The position numbers and the translations under genes were made by a program. The notes beneath the pieces were generated by a model. It was not told the DNA's origin, searched no databases, and saw nothing but the letters and a program-made list of their open reading frames with translations. Below are positions 1 through 12,694 of a stretch of DNA of 64,000 nucleotides, in pieces. Source of the stretch: Spirodela intermedia. Taxonomy: Eukaryota; Streptophyta; Magnoliopsida; Alismatales; Araceae. How positions within the stretch are numbered: the first letter of the stretch is position 1; each line of letters starts with the position of its first letter. Where the stretch lies: positions 6,216,001 to 6,280,000 of the forward strand of contig LR746273.1 of NCBI GenBank assembly GCA_902729315.2. The letters run 5' to 3'.

Positions 1-125
1 AAAACTAGACTAATATTCATCCATATATGAAACTAAGTGAAAGACAATAAGAACATAAATAGGTAGAATTAGTTGTCAGTGTGAAAAGAACTTGAGATTT
101 ACTACTTTTTCTACATGAGAATTAC

Positions 126-358
126 TGTCGAGAAGATTTAATAACCAAACCATGTATACTTTCATGTTGGGAAATATGCCCTTATGTGTTTACATCTATG
201 TTAGTGGTACTTTCAAAGGTACAATATAAATATTAGACTCCATCCCTCTTTGTATAGTGAATTATTTTTCATATTAATAAAACTTCTTTCTTCTCCAAAG
301 GTGCTTTGGGATTTACCAACACACCTATTGAGGATTATACCATCTACATGATACTAGA
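126..358 (+). repeat. 5' LTR of the copia element
   Basis: This segment begins TGTCGAGAAGATTTAATAACC. It is alignable along its length with about 4215-4447, sharing for example GTGCTTTGGGATTTACCAAC and ATTGAGGATTATAC. It is followed by a weak match to the initiator-tRNA primer site (TGATACTAGAT). Confidence 0.7.
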
Positions 359-3300
359 TAAAGGTTAGGGTTTCAAATCTATTTCTCTTGACACTTCATG
401 CTCTTCTGAGAAAGGACATTTCACTTTTGTTAGAGATATTGACATCATGCTCTTCTAACAAAAAACTCTTCGCTTCTATTAGAGATATTGCCATCGTGAT
501 CTTTCAACAAGGGACGCTTCATTTCTATAGTGTCTCCATAGAGCAAATTCAAGTGTTGCTCTAATTCACTTCTATATTGATACATTTCTTTGTTATGGTC
601 TCTATATTGTCCATTGGTTATCTCTTATTGAGATATATTTGTGAAATTTAGTTTTTATGAATTCAGCTATTTTTCCTTAAAATGGAAAATATAGGAAATA
701 TTGCTTCATCTTTTGGGGGAGATTCAACCTCAACAAAAGAAAATATTATCTCCAGTGGCACAAGATTACTCATAGAACTTTTTATCATATAGATGTAGTT
801 CAAATTAACTAGATATAGTCTGATACAATGGTTAGAATATATTTGTGGAGTTCAAATTGAACTCACTTTCACATGAATTTTGAAGATGGAGAGAAGATGA
901 TGCTATAATCAAAACTTGGCTTTAGGAAACAATGATTTCTCAAATCGGTCATAATTTTTTCTTCTTAACCATATTTAAAGATTTATGGGAAATTATTCAC
1001 ACTAAATTTTCCTAGAAAAATAATGAGGCTCACATATATAAACTTGAGAAAAAAATGATATACATGATTCAAGGGAGTAAATATGTGATGAAATATGTAG
1101 GAGAGTTAAAAGAATTTATGACATGAACTTGATTATGACTCCAATCTTGACACATAAAAACCTACTTAAATTATTATTTTAAGAAATTTTATAGAAAGAA
1201 TGAGAGTGCTTAAATTTATGACTTGACTTAATTATGTGTTTCTTCAAGTTAGACAATAGATCTTGAGACATGAACAAAAATGATCTAGATGAAGCTATTT
1301 CAATTGTTTTGAATGAAGAAAGTCACTAGAAACTAATGTTGTCTGTTCCAGAAATTGACAATGTCGTATTTATGACTAAACAAAGAAAAATCATAAAGAA
1401 GATCATTGATCAGGTCAAACCTCCTCAACATGGTCAAGGGAAGAATTAGAAAATTATTTTTCAAGCTAACTTATGGTGTACATATTGCAGAAACTCATGT
1501 TATGTTAGAGATAGATGTTACAAGTTACATAGTAAACCATAAAATTTTAATACTGAAAAATATGAAAGCCAAGTACATTGACATCAAATTTCTATATTAA
1601 TCAGCCATCATATTTTGAACAAAATCAACATCCATCCTCATCTCATATAGATGATATAGAATGACTTAAAGTTGAATTAGAGCAATTAAAGTCAACATTG
1701 ACATGATACTCATCAGTTCATCATGATACGTTTCATCACTCTTTTAGAATTAGAGCTTATTTTAGAGACAAAATCACATGACTATTTCTAACCATTGTAG
1801 GTATAGGAGACTTAAAACTTGAACCGCTTGAAATTCTTACTAATTTCCTTCATGTTCCCAAACTATTTACAAATCTTATTTATGTTAAGAAACTTGTGAA
1901 AAATTAATCTTACCATGTCTTTTTCAACGAAGATATTTGTGTAATATTTAATAAGATACATTGTCGAAAGATTAGAGTTGTTAGAGAATATGAAGAACTT
2001 TATCTTTTAGAAGGATTGAACTAAATGTATATAGTGGAAGCAAATCAACCCTTAGATTTATTTCTTCAAAATTCATAGTGGCATTTGGGGACCTTACCTC
2101 ATCAATGATATTCATGAAATGAATGATTTGTCACTTTCATAGATGATTGTATAAGATGTATGTGGACATTCCTTCTAAAATAAAAGTTTGATGTATGTGA
2201 TATTTTAAAATTCATTTGTATCATGATAAAAAATCAGTTTGGTACAAATAGTAAAAAATTCAAATCCAACAATACTAAAGAAATTTTGTTTAAAGTTTGA
2301 ACTCATTCTTCAAAACATAGTGAATTATACATGAATCTTCTTTTGCACGTACTCCACAATGAAATGATCTAATTGAAAAGAAAAATTGACATATTTTAGA
2401 GGTAAATAGATCCATCATCTGCTAAATATTTTTTGAAGAGAGAGTGTATTAATAGCTACATAACTTATCAATTGCATGCCTTCTTGAATCTTAGGCTTCC
2501 ATAATCCTATAGATTCATTAGCCCATTTTTTTCCACACCACCAAATTAACATTATAATAAAATTGAGAATATTTTGGTGTATCTCTTTTTTTCATAATCA
2601 TAATTAAAATAGAGGAAAACTCAAATCAAGATCACTTAAATATTTTTTCTTGGTTATATTATTAATCAAAAAGATTACAAATGTTACCATCCACTTCTAG
2701 ATTTTTTTGACTTCTATGGATGTTACATTCTATGAATCAATATCTTACTTTCATAATTCATCATCAAATGAACAATATCTATTATCTATATCATGTTGTT
2801 TCATATGAATCTTCTTCAACTCCATCTTCCACAAGTCAACTAATTATTCCTATCCTAAATTATCTTATTCTATCTTAGATCTATTTTCTAACAATCTTCG
2901 ATTTGGCAAAGTCAACTGTAGGAGAGGTGAAATTCATAATTCATAAGAAAATCAAGATTCTGATGTGGCCTTAGAAAATGTTCAGATATCTACCTCTTCA
3001 TCACTAGATGATTAGCCAAACATACATTGTGATTCACTTCCATTTGTTTTTCAAAAACCCATCAAAGAGTGTATTAAAACTCCTTTAAACTTGACAGCCA
3101 ATTTAATATTTTACTACATGTTTTCTTCACCTAATAAGTCATTCTTTGTCTCCTTAGATATCACTGCTATTCCAAAAAATATCTTTGAAGCTATATATGA
3201 TTTGAAGGGAAGCAAGCCATGGATGATGAAATGGGTGCTATTGAGAAAAATCAAACTTAGGATTTAGTAGAATGATTATAAAGCCTGGCTAGTGGCTAAG

Positions 3301-4214
3301 GTTATACATAATATATGGCATTGATTATTAAGAATCTTTTTCACCGATAGAAAAAATGAATATTATATATTTTTATTATTTTTAGTTGTAATTTTGAATT
3401 AAAATATTCAACAATATGACGTTAAAAATGACTTCTTACATACGGATATCGTGGAAGAAGTGTATATGACTCTACCATCAAGCTATGAGGGTCAATTATC
3501 CTCTAATATTACTTTCAAATTAAAGAAGTTTTCTATAGACTAAAATAGTCACCAAATGCCTAGTTTGGATGATTTACAATCACCATGAAGAAATTGAAAT
3601 ATAGTCAAAGTAATCTTGACCATATGGTATTCTTTAAACACTCTTCTTCAAAGAGAATCATGGTGCTATTGGTTTATGTTCATATTATCATCACATGAAA
3701 TGATGAAGTATAAGCATATAACTTAAACACATGTTTGGTTTTAGAATTTGACATTCCGACACAAGGGCAATTAAGATAATTTTTAGGAATCAAAGTGGCT
3801 CAGTCTTTAAAATTATTTTCATTTCTGAAAGAAGGTACATGACAAATTTATTGATTGAAATAGGAAAATCTGCATGTAAATCAGCTACTACACCAATTGA
3901 TCCAAATCATAAATTGTATGGCAAAGGGAGAAGTTTAAGTTGACTATGAGATGTATCAACGATTTATTAGTTGCCTGCTCTATCTAACACATACTTGACT
4001 AGATATCTCATATGTAATGAGTATCTTAAGTCAAATATCTCATTAATCAAGAGAAATCTACTTAAATGCAGCCTATAGAGTGCTACATTATTTGAAAGGC
4101 ACACTTGACAAATAAGTCCTTTTTAAATGAAGCAGGGGGTAAATGTTGAAATGTTTACATATTGACTGATTATGTAGGGTCAATGTTTATAGGACTCACC
4201 AACTTGAAGGGGAG

Positions 4215-4447
4215 TGTTGTTAAGAGGATTTAATAACTAAATCTTGTATACTTTTATGTTGACAGATATGCCCTTATGTGATTGAATCTATGTTAGTTGT
4301 TCTAGAACTTTCAAGGGTCTAGTATAAATCTTAGACCTTGTCCCTCTTTATATAGTGGATTGTTTTCCATATCAATAAATCATCTTTCCTCTACAAAGGT
4401 GCTTTGGGATTTACCAACACATCGTATTGAGGATTATACTGTGTACA
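4215..4447 (+). repeat. 3' LTR of the copia element
   Basis: This is the partner of the repeat at 126-358, starting TGTTGTTAAGAGGATTTAATAAC directly after the purine tract. It carries several substitutions and small indels relative to the 5' copy, consistent with an old insertion. I could not identify a convincing target-site duplication. Confidence 0.7.
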
Positions 4448-5925
4448 AGAATAAATGGGACTCTAAATAGTTCTAGAAACATTCTAGAGTTAGAGTTGGT
4501 TTTTCCTTCAAAATATTTGAAGACCCCATCTAAATTAATGTGAACTTGGCAATGAGTTATAAGGGGCTTATTGTGATCTAAATTAATATGAATGAATTTC
4601 GTTTTTAAGATCACTTCTAGATTTAGGTCTTTTAATAGTAGTTAGTCTTGGTAAAGTCCCCAGACCATTTTGTTTTGAAAAGAGGTCATGGGTAATGAGA
4701 CATAAAAAGTCCTTTATTTAATTATTTTATTGAAATTTTAATTTACAAAAAAAAAATCTGTCATCTGCTAATGTGAAAACGTTGTTAGTGCATTTTATTC
4801 TTCCATCAAGGAAGAAGAACAATTTTTTACTTAGTGGGATCAGAGAAAAAATCTTATAAGTGACAAGAGAAGAAAAAAAATATTGGGATGACCATGAAGA
4901 TCCATTCAAATAGAAAGCAAGAGAAAGGGGTAACAGAATATCAAGCATAAAATCAAGCTAACCATTTGACCACCCTCCGAGGGATCTCAAGTTTAATTCA
5001 TCAACATCTAATGCAACTACAAAGCATCAACATGCGTCATAACAAGAAGGGAATAAACATGTGCAAGGTAAACGGAAAGATCAAAGGAATCAGCGGAAGC
5101 CCAAGATTTCCCATTTCCACTGAATTGAATCAGTACAAAGACTGTTAGCAAGGGGAACTTTCCATTGTTAATTTCTTCACCTCCCTTCTTTAAACGTGAT
5201 GATTGAATGTAAAAAATTTACCTTTATAACAAGCCCTTCAATCCTGGAAAACTCTTTTTTTTTTTTCAGTCTAGTCTTCAATAATTCGTCTTCCAATCAA
5301 TATCCACGTGTGGAGTTAAATTGGTTAAACAGATGTTACTCATACATTGAATAAGTGTTGATTCTTCAAGAATTTGTCTTCTAGGTTCAACAAGGCCTTG
5401 GAAGAAGTAAAGACGAACACGAGATGTGAGCTTTTTGTCTCAGTGTACATTGCCCTGCGGGTGTCCACAGTAAAATATGGGCCAAGCTGCAGTGTGATCC
5501 TTCTGCTATTTCATTTCTTGGGATATTTTGAGCTTCAGAGAAGTTTAATTTTTTTCTCATTGTTTATATGGCTGCTCCGCCACAGATGGCAGCGAGCAAG
5601 AACTTCAATGGGGAGTGCTGGTGGAGAGGGAAAGGCCACCTTGAAAGACAAGGGCCATAGACATCTGTAACAGAGATCACACTGCCAAGCGACAGATGCT
5701 CTGTGCGCGCTGTCCTCCTTCAGTGGCATCTCGAAGAATGGCACCATACGCGCACAAAATGGCCCCCGGTCGGGCCTCAAAATAAAGCCCAAAATTGACA
5801 GCAGGGCCCTTTCTGGCCCCTCATTAGGCCCATCTTCCAGCGTTATGGCTCTCTTTCTTTCTATCTCATTTTGTACGTTTCATTTGATTCCATTATTCAT
5901 TCAGATGTGACATGGAGAGAGAAAC

Positions 5926-5956
<31 letters not shown>

Positions 5957-6350
5957 GTCAATGGTATCCCATCTGGGTCCTCGAGAAACAGGGATTTCTC
6001 TCTCTAGAAATAAATAAAATATGCGTTGGGACTTTGGAGGAGCAACCAGAGTGGCCATAACTGCGCCTCTTCACACTACGGTGGCTTTTCTCCTCTACGT
6101 ACGTGACTTGCCGTCTCGGGTTTTAGAGCGCCACCGTGATTCATCACGTAATCACTTTTCCACCTTGGAAGTCGAAATATTCGTGAAGTACCCCTCTCCT
6201 CTTGGATCATCTCATGCGTCAAATCATTCGCTGTTCTTGGAGACGAGATCACTGCCGGCCTCCGACACCACCCATCTTGTCGGAAATCTCCTCGAAGATC
6301 TGAGAGAAAGCGTATAATTTCTGCGAATCTTCATTAATTAGCGGCCGATG
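4448..6350. other. Intergenic, no supported gene
   Basis: Only short frames without recognisable domains or splice context occur here. There is a GA tract at about 5925-5947 within otherwise AT-rich DNA. I see no gene. Confidence 0.6.
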
Positions 6351-7155
6351 GAATCGCAGAGAGAGAGAGAAAGAGGGGGGGTTTGCAACGACTCCGGCGC
6401 CGCCGCCGCCACCGCGGCGGAGATGGGTGGGGGAGGAGGAAGATGCCCACCTCCCTCCCTTCCCCTTCTCCTGTAGAGAATAATGGCGGTGCCCGGAGAA
6501 GAAAGGATCTCGAAGAGGGGCGAGGGGGGCCGAGTTTCCTCTGTCCTTTTATGGAAACGCAGACGCAAATCCTCAGCGTCCCCTTGGTTTCTCTCTCCTA
6601 CACTAGAGAAACAGCCTCCCCTTTCTCTCTCTACTCTCTCTGTCTCTTCTCTCTGTCTACCACTAACTGTTCAGCTTCTCTCTACCTCTTTCACTTCAAA
6701 ACAAAGCATCCCACTGGTCTGTTCCTCTCACTCTCTCTCTTTCTACACCCTTTTTTCTGCAAACCCAGAGGAACCCACCTCTCTCTCTCTCGGTAACGAA
6801 AGAAACCCTTGTCTGCCATATCCGCCCTCCTTTTTCCTGGTTACCGAAGAAACAAACCCGCTGTTCTGTCCCCCCCCCCCTTCTTCCTCTCTGTATCTCT
6901 CTTTCTCTCTCTACCTCTGAAACTCTCTGAGTCACCCTGCTCCTGCTACAATAATGGCGCAGAGGTTAAATAGTCCTCTCTGCTCGAAACCAGGGAGTAC
7001 TCCCACCCCTTCCCCGACTTCCTCGTCCTCTCTTTTCACCCGGCTGCCGCCCTGCATACCTTGTGTCCATCTCTCTCCTCCTCTCTGCTCTCTCCTTCTC
7101 TCTTCTTCCTCTTGGGAGGAGGCCCATGGACGGAAGAAGAACCCTAAACCGCGCC
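6351..7155 (+). promoter_or_regulatory. CT-rich promoter/leader region of AGO7
   Basis: This stretch is dominated by pyrimidine tracts (CTCTCT runs at about 6590-6660, 6720-6800 and 6880-6925), typical of plant core promoters and 5' leaders. Several frames stay open because of the low-complexity CT sequence. An ATG at 6954 opens a frame that runs to 7340, overlapping the AGO7 start in another frame; it would act as an upstream ORF if transcription starts before it. No clear TATA box was found. Confidence 0.5.
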
Positions 7156-10100
7156 ATGGAAGAGGACTCCACCAAGTTCAGCCACCACCACCACCACCTC
7201 CTGCTGCTCCGCCACCACGGCTTTCCCTTCCACGGCGGCGCCGGCTACCAGGCCTACCCCGCTCTCCTTCCCCTCCTCCCTCCGGTGGCGGCGCCGCCGC
7301 TATGGCCTCCCCGAGCCCCCCCCGTGCTCCCAATCCCTAGAGGTATCCTCTCTCTCTCTCTCCCTATCTATCTATCTATCCATCTATCTATCTATCTATC
7401 TCTTTCATGATTTTTAATCGTATCCTTCTGGGCAGCCATGGAGGCGGCGCCACGGCAGAAGATCAGCTACCCCGTTGCCAAAAAAGCCGCAGCGGCGCCG
7501 GCGCCCGGCAAGGACTGTTCGCATAAGAAACCGGCGGCGGCGGCGGCGGCTGCAAGAAGACCGGACGGGGGGGGACAAGACGGACGGCAGATCCACCTCC
7601 TTGCCAATCACTTCCGAGTTGACTTTGATCCTTCCTTGCGAGTCTTCCACTACGACGTGGAGATCTCCCCTCGCCCCTCCAAAGATCTCGCAAGACTGAT
7701 CAAGAGGAAGCTGGTCCACGACAACCCCGCCGTCTTCTCAGGTCCGCCGCCCGCCTTCGACGGCCGCCGAAACCTCTACAGCCCCGTGGAGCTCCTCCCC
7801 GACCGACAAGACTTCCTCGTTACCCTCCCGCCGTCTACTGACGGCGGTGCTGCGGCCTCTGAGGGAGCTCTAAAGCCTTTCAGGGTCTCCATAAAGCTGG
7901 TCTCAAAGCTATCGGCGGAGGGCTTAACCAGGTACCTGACGAAGGAAGAAGACGATAACGGAGGGGGCCAACTTCCTCCCCAGGAGCTCCTCCATGCCCT
8001 CGACGTGGTCCTCCGGGAGAGCGCCACGGAAAGCTGCACTCCCGTAGGGAGGTCCCTCTTCTCCACTGCCATGGGCGGCGGCGAGGACATCGGCGGCGCC
8101 GCCGTCGCCCTTCGGGGGTTCTTCCAGAGCCTCCGTCCGACCCAGCAAGGACTCGCCCTGAACGTTGACTTCTCCGTCATGGCCTTTCACGAACCCCTCG
8201 GGGTCATCCCCTACCTCCAGAAGCGCTTCGACTTCCTCCGGGACCTCCCGCAGAGGAAGACCAGGGAGCTCGCCGGAGAAGAGCGGAGGGCGGTGGAGAA
8301 GGCGTTGAAGAACCTGCGAATCTCCGTCTGCCACCGTCGCTCCGACCAGCGCTTCCGAATCCTCGGCCTGACGGAGGTTTCCACGGAGAAGCTCCGTTTC
8401 AGGGACAGAGATGGGAAGGAACTGACCATCGTCGACTACTACAGGAACCAGTACGACTTCGAGCTCCAGTTCCTGAATCTTCCATGTCTGCAGATCAGCA
8501 GGAGCAAACCCTGCTACCTGCCCATGGAACTCTGCGCCGTCATGGAGGGACAGAAGGTCCTCGGGAAGCTCTCCGAGGAGCAGACGGCAAGGGTCCGCAA
8601 GATGGGCTGCCAGCGGCCCGGCAAGCGTCGGGAGATCATCGACGCCGTCATGGGCGGCGCCGCCGGCCCGACAAGGTGATGGAAGAGAAAGCTCGGTTTT
8701 TTTTCCTGTGAAAATGCTCGAGATTGCTGCTGACTGAGTTCCTTCCTGAGAGCAGCGGGCCGTACGCCGGCGGATTCAACCTGCGGGTGTCGAGGGATAT
8801 GACGCGGCTGAGCGGACGGGTTCTTCCGCCGCCGAAGCTGAAGCTCGGCGACGGCGGCCATGTCCGGGAGTTGACCCCGAGCCGCCACGACCGGCAGTGG
8901 AACCTCCTCGACAGCCACGTGGCCGAGGGATCCCGGATACGGCGGTGGGCCCTCGTCAGCTTCGGCGGCGGCCACGAGCAGCGGTCCTCCATCCCCCGCT
9001 TCGTTTCCCAGCTCGTCCACCGCTGCAACCAGCTGGGGATCTCCCTCAGCAGAACCACGGCAGTGGCACCGATGTTCGAGCCACTCCACACGCTTGGCAA
9101 TGCCGCCCTGCTCGAGTCCAAGCTCCGCCAGGTCCACGCCGCCGCCGCTGGCGACCTCCAGCTGTTGGTCTGCGTCATGGAGAGGAAGCACCGCGGCTAT
9201 GGCGACCTAAAGCGGATCGCCGAGACCGCCGTCGGCGTGGTCACTCAGTGCTGCCTCTACTGCAACGTCGCGGTGCCAGCATCGCAGTTCCTCGCCAACC
9301 TCGCCCTGAAGATCAACGCCAAGCTCGGCGGCTGCAACATGGAGCTCTCCAGCCCTCTCCACCGGCAACTCCCCCGCGTCTTCTCCGGCGAGGAGCCGGC
9401 GATCTTCATGGGCGCCGACGTGACCCACCCGCACCCGCTCGACGACACGAGCCCCTCCGTCGCCGCCGTGGTGGGCTCCCTCGACTGGCCGGCGGCGAAC
9501 AGGTACGCCGCCAGGATGCGGTCGCAGGCCCACCGGGAGGAGATCATCCAGGAGCTCGAGGACATGGCGGGGGAGATACTGGAGGAGTTCTTCCTCCGCG
9601 GCTCGCAGAAGCTCCTCCCCGGGAGGATCGTCTTCTTCCGCGACGGCGTTAGCGAGACCCAGTTCTCCCGGGTGCTCAAGGACGAGCTCTCCGCCATTAG
9701 AGCCGCCTGCAAGAGGTTCCCCGGCTACCAGCCCCGCATCACCTTCGCCGTCGTCCAGAAGCGCCACCACACCAGGCTCTTCGGCGGCGCCGCCGCCGCT
9801 GCCGACGAGAACATCCCCCCGGGGACGGTCGTTGACTCCGTGATCACCCACCCCCGGGAGTTTGACTTCTATCTTTGCAGCCACTGGGGGACGAGGGGGA
9901 CCACCCGACCCACGCGGTACCACGTCCTGTGGGACGAGAACGGGTTCTCGTCGGACGAGCTTCAGCGGCTGATCCACAGCCTCTGCTACACCTTCGCGCG
10001 GTGCACCAAGCCGGTGTCGCTGGTGCCGCCGGCGTACTACGCCCACCTCGCTGCCTACAGAGGGAGGATGTATCTGGACAGGAGCGACATCGGCGGCGGC

Positions 10101-10196
10101 GGGATGGCGGCGGTTTGCCGGTCCTCCGCTCCTCTGCGAGCGCCGCCGCTGCCAAAGCCGAGGGACAGCGTGAAGAAGCTCATGTTCTATTGCTGA
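7156..10196 (+). CDS. AGO7: Argonaute 7 (tasiRNA-pathway slicer)
   Basis: Coding exons are 7156-7342, 7436-8675 and 8756-10196 (955 aa); introns of 93 and 80 bp keep phase. AGO7 binds miR390 and cleaves TAS3 RNA to start tasiR-ARF production, controlling leaf polarity and phase change. The His-rich N-terminus after MEEDSTKF, the block RPDGGGQDGRQIHLLANHF, the RNA-binding middle with CYLPMELC, and the C-terminal KKLMFYC match AGO7 rather than AGO1, AGO2 or AGO4. The PIWI slicer triad is intact: Asp about 697 (GADVTHPHP), Asp about 772 (FFRDGVSE) and His about 906 (AYYAHLA). The start at 7156 is chosen because family members begin MEE; an in-frame ATG at 7126 would add ten residues. The length is close to the usual 990-1050. 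Coding GC is very high compared with the flanks. Confidence 0.95.
7349..7402 (+). repeat. CT/ATCT microsatellite inside AGO7 intron 1
   Basis: A (CT)n run passes into imperfect (ATCT)n repeats. Together they fill more than half of the 93-bp intron between donor 7343 and acceptor 7435, so they also serve as its pyrimidine-rich interior. Confidence 0.85.
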
Positions 10197-10745
10197 TCCC
10201 CACCGGCGCCGGTTCTTCATCCGGCGCTGTCTGTTCTGAGCTCATCCACGCCGGGTTGACCTTGGAGCCTTGAACAGTGGGACGGAAGGCCCCCACTCGC
10301 CGGATGAGGAAAGCAAAGCTCTCCTCCCTTTCTTTGCACTGTTCGAGAGAGAGAGAGAGCTTAATGCGTTCGCTGCCAGATGCAGGGAGGGAAACCTCAG
10401 TGGAGAAAAGACGTGGCGTGTAGAGAGAGAAGAGGAAACAGTGCAAAGGTGGAGAGAGAGGAAGGGGAAAGGTGTGGGGGGCCGAGCTTAAACTGTCTTC
10501 TTGGGAATCCATTTTGTCGACCGCATGGGCTGTCGCAGACGGCGAAAAGTTTGGGATGGGTAGAGAGAGAAGATTCTTTAGTGATATTGTAATAGAGAGA
10601 GAAAGAGAGGGAGCCATTAACTGGTCTCTCTCTCTCTCTCTCCCTCCAGTCTCTCTCCTCCGATGCCTTATTTTGACCATATATAATTCTCCGGCTTTAT
10701 GCTCTTGACCGCACTTACTGTGAACCATCAACTCAAAGTCAGCCC

Positions 10746-10780
<35 letters not shown>

Positions 10781-11661
10781 GTTGCTATAGAGAGAGAAAT
10801 GGGTTGTCACGTGAGTCATCCTCGAAAGTTTCACGTGACTGGGAATACAGTAGAAAACGAGGTTCTAAGGTTGGTTGACCTTTCTGACACCTGATCTCAT
10901 TGAAGGAAAGAACGAAAAGACCCTTCATGTAGTGTAATTGAAATCTAGAAGAAGGGTATGTACGCAATTTTTGAGATTTTAGATATTGTGCCTAATCCAA
11001 AAAATAATGACGTCACTGTCTTAATATCCCCAATTCCGGGGACTTAAAGTTAAGATACTGACAAGCATGCCAAGTGGCATTTTTCTTGGGTTCGTGCCCC
11101 AAAAATAAATTAAATTCGTCAATTTTACTTACTACTATATCCCTTGCCGAGCTTTTTTCCTGATTAAAAATGGCCCACTCTCTCTCTCTCTCTCCAATTA
11201 CGAGCTTGTTGACTTAATTTTTTCAGTAGTTGAACGATTTGACCATTCAAGGAATGTCAACATGCTCAGACTATCCAATTACGGTCAACGGAAGCCGCCA
11301 AATGATATTCTGTCTAGATTTTTAATTTTTAAATTATTTAACCTCGAAATTAATTCGCAGAGTCAACCAGTTTGAAGATAATTATTATTGACCATAATTT
11401 ATTAACTGTTCTCTGGAGAGCGGCAGATGGGCCAAAAATATGAAACCCAGAGTGGCGCCCATTAACGGATATTTATATTAACACCTACTTAGTCGATACG
11501 ACGACCTTATCGTTTTGCCCTATATGACGTAAGAGAGAGAAAGAGAGATAGGGTTTCAAAGGTCGTGAAGTCAACTTATTCGAGACAAACAACGTCAGCT
11601 GTCAGAAATGAACTAGCCATGCTCAGAGGTGATACTTCCAAACTGGGTTACGTGCCCGTGC

Positions 11662-11700
<39 letters not shown>

Positions 11701-12054
11701 TGCCGTCCATCTCTCTCTCTCTCTCTCCGTAGTGTGTGAAAGTGGAGGCGGCGTCGTAACTGTAGTCGTCTCTCCTGAAGCCAGACAATGGGCTCGAGGG
11801 GAGGGGGAGAGAGAGATTTAGGGATGTGGGGTAGAAGTGGAGCTTTCATGGAGCCGATTGGAGGGGCGGAGTTCGGCGGGGTTGACGAGCTTCTGGGAAT
11901 GGAGGGGGAAGAAGGTGGAGTTGACGGCGGTTGCCTTCCCAGATGCCTCCCTCCCTTCACACCTCCATCGTCTTCCCCTTCTCCCATGGCCTTTCTTCAA
12001 AGAGGAGACGAGGGCTTCCCCAAGAATGGCGAGGGTTCCACCTCATCGTCATCC
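10197..12054. other. Intergenic region between AGO7 and the bHLH gene
   Basis: No gene is supported. The region contains pure dinucleotide tracts at 10747-10779 (CT) and 11665-11696 (GA), plus several shorter CT/GA runs. Scattered TTGAC cores occur between about 10870 and 11590. The 3' half is likely promoter for the bHLH gene. Confidence 0.55.
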
Positions 12055-12479
12055 TTTTCTTCCGGCAACTCCATTCTTTCCAAGGCAAACATCTCCCTCT
12101 GTGTCTCTCTCTTCCTCCCCTCTCTCTTTCTTCGTCTTCTTCCGACAACTCCAGCTACAAGAAGGCAAACCCCTTCTCTCTGTTTCTTCGTCTTCTTCCG
12201 GCAACGGCAGCCACTCCAAGACAACCCCTCCCCCCTCTTCCCCCCCTTCTCTCTCTTTCTTTCTTCTTCGGGCAACTCCAGCCACTCCAAGGAAAACCCC
12301 CTTCTCTCTCTCTCTTTCCTTCCACTTTCCCTTTCTTTCTTCGTCTTCTTCTTCCGGCAATTCCAACCATTCTAGGGCAAATCCACCGCCCTTCTCCCTC
12401 TCTCTCTCTCTCTTCCTCCCCTTTCTCTATCTTTCATCGTTTTCTTCCGGCAAGTCCAGCCTCTTCAAGGCAAACCTTT

Positions 12480-12544
<65 letters not shown>

Positions 12545-12591
12545 CTTTCTTCGTCTTCTTGCAGCCATTCCACCTCCCCAAGGCAAACCAG

Positions 12592-12600
<9 letters not shown>
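12055..12600 (+). repeat. Degenerate CT-rich minisatellite upstream of the bHLH gene
   Basis: About seven imperfect units share TTCTTCCGGCAACTCCAGCC, then a CACTCCAAGGCAAAC-like segment and a CT-rich stretch ending TTTCTTCGTCTTC. Unit starts lie near 12061, 12141, 12197, 12267, 12353, 12446 and 12558, giving variable 56-112 bp spacing as the CT part expands. The longest pure CT tract (about 12484-12547) lies inside the array. Long open frames across it are a by-product of CT composition. Confidence 0.8.
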
Positions 12601-12628
<28 letters not shown>

Positions 12629-12694
12629 TGTCTCTCTCGCTTCCTCTCCCTAAACTACAGTGGATATGTACAGCAGAAGACGGCGGCGAGGAAG

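Larger units (their letters stand above)
126..4447 (+). mobile_element. Degenerate Ty1/copia LTR retrotransposon
   Basis: Two similar terminal repeats of about 230 bp (126-358 and about 4215-4447) flank about 3.85 kb of broken coding sequence. Between 3200 and 4060, conceptual translation gives copia reverse-transcriptase and connection signatures in several frames: a KQAMDDEMGAIEKNQT block ending in an in-frame stop, DVKNDFLHTD, VYMTLPSSYE, SATTPIDPNHKL and an RFISCLLYLTHT block. A purine-rich tract (ACTTGAAGGGGAG) sits just before the 3' LTR, as expected for a polypurine primer. No frame is open beyond a few tens of codons and the two LTRs differ at many positions, so the copy is old and non-autonomous. 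Family assignment to copia rests on the RT motifs and is firm; the exact ends are approximate. Confidence 0.85.

Noticed and set aside
8897-9652. 251-codon frame overlapping AGO7 exon 3
   Set aside because: It is an alternative frame of the GC-rich exon, Arg/Pro/Gly-rich, without homology signal.
9207-10220. 337-codon minus-strand frame opposite AGO7
   Set aside because: It is a shadow of the GC-rich PIWI exon; the sense frame has complete family motifs.
11837-12653. Long plus-strand frames across the CT-rich array
   Set aside because: Several frames are open at once because of CT composition and the repeat units. They encode Ser/Leu repeats only.
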